Assembly: GCA_003598065.1 (NCBI GenBank)
Contig: QZKR01000157.1
Coordinates: 1 to 57,947, forward strand
Source of the DNA: Myxococcales bacterium
GTDB lineage: Bacteria > Myxococcota_A > SURF-8
Direction of reading: 5' to 3'
DNA length: 57,947 nt
Under the pieces are notes generated by a model. The model saw nothing but the letters and a program-made list of their open reading frames with translations, had not been told where the DNA came from and ran no database searches. Shown here piece after piece: positions 51,821-57,947 of this stretch. Each line of letters starts with the position of its first letter. The first letter of the stretch is position 1. A program made the position numbers and the translations under genes.

Positions 51821-53641
51821 TCAACCATACCCAGCCTTAGAGCGGTCACGAAAACGTTGAGGAGGGCATGGCGGCCGAAGAGATCATCGTTTCCATACCC
51901 AGCCTTAGAGCAACCACGAAAACTTAGTAATGCTGATTTGAGTAATGCTGATTTGGTTTCCATACCCAGCCTTAGAGCAGCCACGAAAACGTGTGTTTCG
52001 TATTGTGAACGTGGAAGCTGAATCGTTTCCATACCCAGCCTTAGAGCAGCCACGAAAACGTCTACACCGCTCCCACTTGCGATGACGGCATGTTTCCATA
52101 CCCAGCCTTAGAGCGACCACGAAAACTTACTCGATAAAGCACTCATGCTTCACGAAAAGGTTTCCATACCCAGCCTTAGAGCGACCACGAAAACAGTCAG
52201 CGGGAGCTGATCACGAATCTGGAGGAAGAGGGTTTCCATACCCAGCCTTAGAGCGACCACGAAAACACCCAAGCCTCAACAAACTTTTCGAGGGCGAGTT
52301 GGACGTTTCCATACCCAGCCTTAGAGCGACCACGAAAACAAAGGTCGAAGACGCGGACAGTGGTCTCGCCACCGTCGTTTCCATACCCAGCCTTAGAGCG
52401 GTCACGAAAAACATCCATGTGAAGTACGGGTCGTCGGAAGCGGTTGTTTCCATACCCAGCCTTAGAGCGGTCACGAAAACTTCGAGTCCGCCCCCGCCGT
52501 CGTGTTCCCGGTTTCCATACCCAGCCTTAGAGCGGTCACGAAAACTCCGTCGACGGGATCGTCGCAGGATGGGTACGCAGAGTTTCCATACCCAGCCTTA
52601 GAGCGGTCACGAAAACAGCGGTTTTAGTGGTTGGCGTTGGCGTGATGTTTCCATACCCAGCCTTAGAGCGGTCACGAAAACACATGCTAAAGGCCGCGCG
52701 GGGCGATTATGAGGTTTCCATACCCAGCCTTAGAGCGATAGCAGAAAAGGAGGTGAAAAATGAGTGCTGTAAAGCTCAGATGGGCGAGTGTCACTTCAAA
52801 ATTGTCAAGCAATGGAAGAGTCGGCATCCCCGCGTGGTGGGGCATCTTGTTTTTAATCCCAGCCTTAGAGCGACCACGAAAACGTTTACCGGGGACACCT
52901 GGATGAATGTGCCAAACATTGTTTCCATACCCAGCCTTAGAGCGACCACGAAAACAGCTGTTGAAAAAGAGATTAGAACTATTGGACTGTTTCCATACCC
53001 AGCCTTAGAGCAACCACGAAAACACTGTAGATGGTCAGATTCTTACTGGAGAAATTAGTTTCCATACCCAGCCTTAGAGCAACCACGAAAACAGGCGTGC
53101 TGGGTCAAGGAAAGCATCCTTACGTTCGTTTCCATACCCAGCCTTAGAGCAACCACGAAAACAGCGGGGAATTCGACGCCGCGGCCAAGGTGCGTTTCCA
53201 TACCCAGCCTTAGAGCAACCACGAAAACTCATCTGTTGTTTTCCATTCAGGGTGGTCCGGGTCGTTTCCATACCCAGCCTTAGAGCAACCACGAAAACTT
53301 GGTATTGGCGACTATGTTGCTACCGGCCTGTGTTTCCATACCCAGCCTTAGAGCAACCACGAAAACCGACGCAGTTGACGGGCCTCATCAACGGCAACGA
53401 GTTTCCATACCCAGCCTTAGAGCAACCACGAAAACTTACCTTGGGAGCGTAAATGATTGCCCGAAGTGTTTCCATACCCAGCCTTAGAGCAACCACGAAA
53501 ACTTTAGGTGTTACTTGGACGGTTGGCAACGCCAAGAGTTTCCATACCCAGCCTTAGAGCAACCACGAAAACGCAACGTTGACAAAGTTGTCTGCGCGCT
53601 AGTAACGTTTCCATACCCAGCCTTAGAGCAACCACGAAAAC
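51821..53641 (-). CRISPR. CRISPR array 2 (26 repeats)
   Basis: Same 35-bp repeat family and orientation as array 1, with its leader at 53642. The first repeat (51821) has its 5' end replaced by REP-flank sequence (ACTCAACCATAC). Variant blocks: the ten leader-side repeats (52989-53607) read GCAACC; 52377-52647 read GCGGTC; 52092-52305 GCGACC; the oldest mix GCAACC and GCAGCC. The repeats at 52714 and 52849 are damaged and enclose an abnormal segment (listed separately). Confidence 0.97.
52737..52860 (+). other. Abnormal segment inside array 2 with ribosome site and AbrB-like reading frame
   Basis: Between the repeat at 52714, which decays after TTAGAGCGA, and the repeat at 52849, whose 5' half reads GTTTTTAATCCC, lie about 100 bp instead of a 31-37-nt spacer. 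The segment has AGGAGGTG and then ATG at 52760. The frame reads MSAVKLRWASVTSKL-SSNGRVGIPA, close to the start of AbrB/MazE-type antitoxins (T-x-x-S-S-x-G-x-V-x-I-P). It then runs through the next CRISPR repeat to a stop at about 52907. It looks like the 5' end of a gene placed in the array. Confidence 0.55.
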
Positions 53642-54009
53642 CGTGGCCGTCCAAGGCTAGGAGATGTTTCGTGTTTTAGGCCGGTCTGGATAGGTCGGCG
53701 CGAAAATTACATTCAATATCGCGGCCGACGCCCCCCAATTCGGGGTGCGATTCTCCCTCGAACCGCCAACCCCTGGTTTTCAAAGAGCTTTCAAGTCCGG
53801 ATAGGTCTCGCGGCCTCTTCCGGCTGTTTTTGTGCGCTCTAAGCTGCTGGATACTCTCTCGTATTTCACACGTTCACGGTTTTTGCAAGGGAAATTTCGC
53901 GGAGACCTATCCGGGAAGGGGTCGAAATCTTGAAAATGCTAGTTGAAACAATAAGGTGCATGGAAATTGGCCAATTTTGCCTTTTTTCGGCCGTGCGGAA
54001 TGCACCCCA
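53642..54009 (-). promoter_or_regulatory. CRISPR leader, copy 2
   Basis: 368 bp, nearly identical to 49094-49461, with the same three GGATAGGTC-type motifs. It fills the gap between array 2 and the cas2 stop at 54014, so cas2 transcripts may run into the array. Confidence 0.85.
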
Positions 54010-54013
54010 CCCC

Positions 54014-54298
54014 TCAGATGACCAGCGCCGCCGGTCGGCCGAGCAGTTCGCCCTCGCCGAACAGCACCGCCGCGCCCCGGCAGTCGGCGCAGACGCGGTA
54101 GATCCGCACGCCGTCTTCCGGGTCGAGATGCAGGGAGAGTTCGTCCTGAAGCTGCCGCATCCGCGCCGCCGTGGCCGAGACTTCGTAGATGCAGTCCTGG
54201 ACGCGCCGCCCGGCGAAGCGCAGCAGATTGCGCACCTGCTCCTGCCGCGCGGGGTCTTTCACCTCGTAGACGACCACCCAGAGAAACGTCGCCGTCAT
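54014..54298 (-). CDS. cas2: CRISPR-associated protein Cas2
   Basis: 94 residues from the ATG at 54298; an in-frame start at 54322 is possible. Ferredoxin-like fold of Cas2: LWVVVYEVKDPARQEQVRNLLRFAGRRVQDCIYEVSA, then DPEDGVRIYRVCADC. The usual YDI aspartate at the first strand is Glu here (YEV), which may weaken nuclease activity but need not affect adaptation, where Cas2 is structural. It lies downstream of the Cas6-RT-Cas1 gene on the same strand, 160 bp away with a REP pair in the gap. Confidence 0.93.
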   Translation of the reverse strand: MTATFLWVVVYEVKDPARQEQVRNLLRFAGRRVQDCIYEVSATAARMRQLQDELSLHLDPEDGVRIYRVCADCRGAAVLFGEGELLGRPAALVI

Positions 54299-54342
54299 CG
54301 CCGCCTCCGATGCCGCTGGCACAACCCATCAAGCCGACAGAA

Positions 54343-54409
54343 TGTCACTCCCGCGAAAGCGGGAGCCCAGACCCAAAGGGCGTGGATTCCCGCTTGTGCG
54401 GGAATGACG
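54343..54409. repeat. REP-like palindrome pair between cas2 and cas6-RT-cas1
   Basis: GTCACTCCCGCGAAAGCGGGAG and TGGATTCCCGC-N4-GCGGGAATGACG, same family as at 49493. Confidence 0.8.
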
Positions 54410-54457
54410 AACCCCAACCCTATCCCTTGTGGGACTCCAGGATGAATCATGGCGCAT

Positions 54458-57340
54458 CTACCACTTCATGCGGAAGGCCCAGAGCGCCTTGTCTTTGCCC
54501 TCCGCCACGCGCCGCAGCGAAAGCGCCTGCCGGTAAAGGTGCTCGCGGTAGGGGGCCTGGACGCCGCTTTCCTCCGCCACGGGCCGGGCGAGCAGTTCCT
54601 CGTAATCCTCGATCAGCCGCCGGGTCGCGACGGTGCGCAACAGCAGCTTGTAGGGACCCTTCGAGCCCTCGATGAAATCGCGCTCCCCGACGACGCCGTG
54701 GTTGACGGCGTTGTGCACGACCCGATCCACGAGAAACCTAAACGGCTCCATCAGGTCGGCGGCCAGCGCCGCGTAGCGCCCCTTGCCCTCGTGCAGCACG
54801 CCGAGATAGGGGTCGAGGCCGGCGGACAGGGCGCTCAGGTGGGCCAGCCGGAAAAGCTGCGTGTAGAGGTAGTTCAGCATCACGTTGACCGGGTCCGACG
54901 CGCCCCGCGCCCGGCGGCCGGGGAAGCCGTCGCCGAGCGGCCTCAGCCAGTCCGGCCAGCGGGAGAAATAGGCGTGCGCCGCCTGCCCCTCGACGCCGCG
55001 CAGCGCGTCCACCGACGCCGCCCGCGTCGCTTGCGTTTCCAGGGACCAGAGCGTCCGCTCCAGCGCGGCGTCGCTCTTGCGCCTGTGCACGAGGACGCGG
55101 ACGTTGCGGATCTTCGCCAGAACCAGCGCCCGCGCCGCTTCCAGCCGCGCCGCCTCGTCCCGCGCCCATTCCCACTGTTGCATCGCCGTCGGCGAGGGGC
55201 TGCGCACCTTGTCGGGCAGTAGCAGGCCCAGAGGCTCGCCGTTGCGCTTGTAGAAGGCGATCGGAATCCGCCTATCCATGGCGCGCTGGATCACGGAACT
55301 GCTCACGTAGCGCCCGCCCATCAGCACCAGTTCGGAGATGTCCTCCCAGGCCGCCAGTTGCGGCGTCTCCCCCTCCTTTTCGATCCACAACCCGCGCTTG
55401 CGGCCGTAGAGCTTCACCCCGCCGCTGACGACGTAGACGGAGCGGCGCTGGGCGTCGGGCGGCGGCACGGAGGCGCGCCAGCGGGCCGGCGCGGCTTCCG
55501 CCGGCGGGCCGTCCTCGTCCGGCGCGGCGATGACGGCGGCCTCGGCCAGCCAGCCCGACAACTCCGCCGTTTTGCCGTCGCGCGGCCAGTCCTTCGGCAG
55601 CCGGTCGAGCACGGCCGTCACCTTTCCCGAGGCGCGGTCCACGTCCAGAAGCAGCGAACGGCAGAAGAGCGAGCCCAGAAATTGGAAGCCGCCGTCGAAG
55701 GTGGTCTCGCGCGTCTTGGCGGCGCTGAGTTCCAGACCGAGGCGGGCGAGTTCCGCCTCCGCCAGTATCCGGGCCTGTTTGAGGTCTTCCCTGCGTTTGG
55801 CAAGGATCACGAAATCGTCGGCGTAGCGCACCAGCTTGAAGCCGCGCGCCTCGATCGCCTCGTCGAACTGGTCGAGGTAGAGGTTGGCCAGCAGCGGCGA
55901 GACGACCGCTCCCTGCGGCAGGCCGCGCCGGCGCGCGATCGTGCGGCCCATGAATTGGATCGGCGCGCCCACCCAGGCCAGCAGCGCGTCCACCGCCGGA
56001 TCGTCGCCGAAATAGGCGGCCAGCCGGTCGCGCAGCCGCTCCCAGTCCACCTCGTCGAAGAAGGCGCGGACGTCGGCGTCCAGGACGTGGACGTAGCCCT
56101 CCTGGCGGGCCTTGTCCACCGCCCGCTGCGCCGTGCGGCGCGACAGCCCCTTGCGGTAGGCGAAGGCCGAATCCTCTAAGAGTTGCTCCACCGCCGGGTC
56201 GAGTTCCTGAAGCACGGCGCGCTGGAGAAAACGGTCGCGCAAGGTGGGGATGGCCAGCGGGCGCAGCTTCTCGCGGCCCTCCTTCTCCTCGCGCAGCGCC
56301 ACGCCCCGCAGCGGCGCGGGCTCCAGCCGCCCGGAGCGCAGCGCGGCGGCGAGCCTCGGCATCTCGAAGGTGAGCGTGTCCAGAAATTCGTCCTTGCCCA
56401 CGTCGTCCACGCCCGGCGCGGGACCGGCCTTGGCCATCTCCTGCCGCGCCAGGGCGAGGTTGTCGGCCAGGGCGGCGCGCTCCAGCAGCGTCTGCGCCGG
56501 CCTGGGCGGCCAGGCGCAGGGCAGGGGAAAGCCCTCCACGGCGTAACGCCCCTGGCCCATGGCGGCGGCCTTGCCCACGCCGACGACGCCGGCCAAGAGG
56601 AGCGGCAGGGCCAGCGCGCCGACGCCGTTCGGGAAACGCAGCTTGACGGAGCCCGACGACCCGAGCAGGCGTTTCTTGGGGTAGCCCGTGTCCGTGCGGA
56701 TTAGATGGTTTTCCAGCAGTTCGGCCGGCGGCTCGGCGGGCAGGTCGCGCAGAAACGGCGCGCCGGGCCACCATTCGGCCGCCGCCTCGACGATGCGGGC
56801 GAGGAACTTTTCCGGCTGGAAGACCTCGCCGTCCATCACGAACTCCTTCGTCGCCACGGGCGTCCGCAGGATCAACAGCGGCGAAAGGAAGCGCAGGCAG
56901 ACCTCGCGCTCGGCGGCGAGCGCCGCGGCGACGGGCCGCAGCGATTCCAGGGTCAGCGGTCGCGGAGATGCGGAAGACGGCAACTCGTCGCCCGATACGG
57001 CGTCGAGGACGGCATCAATCGTGTACGTGTCGCCGAAGGGGGCGCGGGGGCTGCGGGCGAAGGCGGCGGTGGGCGGCGCGGCCAGGGCGCGGGCGAGGCG
57101 CTTGGCCGTCACGGCGGCGGCGGGGTGCAGCGCCGCACCCAACACATAGGGCTCGCCGGAGCGGTAGCGCACGCGGCCGCGTTCGGGGCAGTAGAGGGCG
57201 AGGCCCGGCGGGAAGGGATCTTTCGGCCCCAGGCCGAGGCGGTCGAAAAGGGCGGCGTAGAGCGCGGCGTGGTGGAAGAAGTGGAACTGCGCTTCGCGCC
57301 TGAAACGCAGGCGAAACGCGAGGAGATGGAGCAGATCCAT
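54458..57340 (-). CDS. cas1: Cas6-reverse transcriptase-Cas1 fusion protein
   Basis: 960 residues from the ATG at 57340, which has GGAGG 7 bp upstream; the in-frame ATG at 57409 adds 23 residues. Residues 1 to about 280 are a Cas6-type RAMP endoribonuclease (HFFHHAALYAALF early; Gly-rich loop GVVGVGKAAAMGQGRY near 251-266). About 290-610 are a group-II-intron-like reverse transcriptase: LDADVRAFFDEVDW (motif A, Asp421), GLPQGAVVSPLLANLYLDQFD, and RYADDFVIL (YADD, 506-509). About 630-960 are Cas1 with metal ligands Glu784 (VEGQAA), His850 (LHEGKGR) and Asp862/Glu865 (DLMEPFR). All active residues are present. Such proteins cut pre-crRNA and acquire spacers from RNA by reverse transcription. 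Confidence 0.95.
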   Translation of the reverse strand: MDLLHLLAFRLRFRREAQFHFFHHAALYAALFDRLGLGPKDPFPPGLALYCPERGRVRYRSGEPYVLGAALHPAAAVTAKRLARALAAPPTAAFARSPRAPFGDTYTIDAVLDAVSGDELPSSASPRPLTLESLRPVAAALAAEREVCLRFLSPLLILRTPVATKEFVMDGEVFQPEKFLARIVEAAAEWWPGAPFLRDLPAEPPAELLENHLIRTDTGYPKKRLLGSSGSVKLRFPNGVGALALPLLLAGVVGVGKAAAMGQGRYAVEGFPLPCAWPPRPAQTLLERAALADNLALARQEMAKAGPAPGVDDVGKDEFLDTLTFEMPRLAAALRSGRLEPAPLRGVALREEKEGREKLRPLAIPTLRDRFLQRAVLQELDPAVEQLLEDSAFAYRKGLSRRTAQRAVDKARQEGYVHVLDADVRAFFDEVDWERLRDRLAAYFGDDPAVDALLAWVGAPIQFMGRTIARRRGLPQGAVVSPLLANLYLDQFDEAIEARGFKLVRYADDFVILAKRREDLKQARILAEAELARLGLELSAAKTRETTFDGGFQFLGSLFCRSLLLDVDRASGKVTAVLDRLPKDWPRDGKTAELSGWLAEAAVIAAPDEDGPPAEAAPARWRASVPPPDAQRRSVYVVSGGVKLYGRKRGLWIEKEGETPQLAAWEDISELVLMGGRYVSSSVIQRAMDRRIPIAFYKRNGEPLGLLLPDKVRSPSPTAMQQWEWARDEAARLEAARALVLAKIRNVRVLVHRRKSDAALERTLWSLETQATRAASVDALRGVEGQAAHAYFSRWPDWLRPLGDGFPGRRARGASDPVNVMLNYLYTQLFRLAHLSALSAGLDPYLGVLHEGKGRYAALAADLMEPFRFLVDRVVHNAVNHGVVGERDFIEGSKGPYKLLLRTVATRRLIEDYEELLARPVAEESGVQAPYREHLYRQALSLRRVAEGKDKALWAFRMKW

Positions 57341-57372
57341 ACCCATCCTCCCGAATGTAAAAGTAACGAACA

Positions 57373-57947
57373 GGCCGAATTTACTGCCTTCGGACGGCCA
57401 CGAGAACAAACAAGCAGTTCATTTTCACCGAGGGCGAGTAGTTTCCATACCCAGCCTTAGAGCGACCACGAAAACCGGGGGCAACACGACGGCGACGCGC
57501 GCCAAGAAGTTTCCATACCCAGCCTTAGAGCGACCACGAAACCGGTCAGCGGCTGCTCCATCAACTTCAACCGCAGCGTTTCCATACCCAGCCTTAGAGC
57601 AACCACGAAACCGCGCTTGCAAAAGCGTGGCGGAAAAATCGGACGTTTCCATACCCAGCCTTAGAGCAACCACGAAACCTAATCGAGCGCGTCAGGAAGG
57701 TCCGGCCGCTGTTTCCATACCCAGCCTTAGAGCGGTCACGAAAACGCCCGAAGAAAAACCGCAAGCGTCCCCTACCAAGTTTCCATACCCAGCCTTAGAG
57801 CGGTCACGAAAACCACTACCCCTATCTCATGGGTACGTTGACCGACGTCGTTTCCATACCCAGCCTTAGAGCGGTCACGAAAACGTGCCAGTACGGCGGG
57901 CAGAAGTACAACTGTGGTGTTTCCATACCCAGCCTTAGAGCGGTCAC
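57373..57947 (-). CRISPR. CRISPR array 3 (runs off the window)
   Basis: Eight normal repeats from 57441 (the last is cut by the window end), preceded by a decayed repeat at 57373-57407 (GCCTTCGGACGGCCACGAGAAC, 17 of 22 matching) and a 33-nt spacer. Variants: GCGACC at 57441 and 57509, GCAACC at 57578 and 57645, GCGGTC in the rest. The repeats at 57509, 57578 and 57645 have one A less (CGAAAC), giving 34 bp. The orientation equals arrays 1 and 2, so the leader should lie beyond the right edge. The old end is 33 bp upstream of the Cas6-RT-Cas1 start codon. Confidence 0.96.

Noticed and set aside
46516..53641. Many short open frames across the CRISPR arrays reading VSIPSLRAVTKT or FVTALRLGMET again and again
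   Set aside because: They are translations of the 35-bp repeat in different frames, not genes.
55272..56774. 500-codon second frame inside the Cas6-RT-Cas1 gene
   Set aside because: Low-complexity Arg/Gly/Ala shadow of a GC-rich gene whose own frame has all RT and Cas motifs.

Overview
The window comes from a GC-rich, Gram-negative bacterium. TonB-dependent receptors, ExbB/ExbD/TonB, many lipoproteins, sigma-54 regulation, an orange-protein (ORP)-type cluster and an Hmc/Dsr-type membrane redox complex together recall Desulfobacterota and other deltaproteobacterial relatives. An uncultivated lineage is likely, but the exact taxon cannot be read from the sequence.

Layout. (1) 1-5935, minus strand: a tightly overlapping fatty-acid/polyketide-like operon with a Tat-signal membrane protein, a fused active plus degenerate ketosynthase, ACP, a GcvT-like protein, a FabG-like reductase and a FabD-like acyltransferase cut by the window edge. 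(2) 6291-6336 and 46279-46324: two identical 46-bp copies of the 3' half of a tRNA-Val(CAC) gene, each followed by its own minus-strand terminator. The right copy lies at the end of a 5'-truncated tyrosine recombinase. They bracket about 40 kb that looks like an integrated island. (3) 6978-10547: ECF sigma factor, membrane anti-sigma-like protein and a caspase-like protein. (4) 10775-23063: a NikR-linked uptake locus (TonB/ExbB/ExbD, two TonB-dependent receptors, lipoproteins, ECF-type ABC transporter and a methyltransferase). (5) 23224-34775: an ORP-type cluster with two PAS/sigma-54 activators, MinD/Mrp ATPases carrying ferredoxin or NifX-type domains, TrmO, a ferritin-like protein and other metal-protein genes. 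(6) 35203-40117: an Hmc/Dsr-like electron-transfer complex whose NrfD subunit is fused to a six-heme cytochrome; its cytochrome-b-like gene is frameshifted. (7) 40270-45662: a zinc-type ABC uptake operon with an outer-membrane protein and Cys/His-rich exported proteins.

(8) 46516-57947: a CRISPR region with three arrays of one repeat family (38 and 26 repeats, and at least 8 in the third array, which runs off the window), a 368-bp leader present in two copies, cas2 and one gene encoding a Cas6-reverse transcriptase-Cas1 fusion. No effector gene (Cas10, Csm, Cmr, Cas3, Cas9) is in the window. The old end of array 2 is interrupted by REP-like palindromes, a small GIY-YIG nuclease and an AAA ATPase, and array 2 also holds one abnormal segment that looks like the start of a protein-coding gene.

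How the parts work together. TonB/ExbBD would energise the two outer-membrane receptors, and the ECF transporter would carry the ligand across the inner membrane, under NikR. Three strong -24/-12 promoters (24594, 34798 minus, 35133) tie the ORP cluster and the redox complex to the two sigma-54 activators. The Cas6-RT-Cas1/Cas2 module could acquire spacers from RNA, feeding arrays whose effector would have to be encoded elsewhere.
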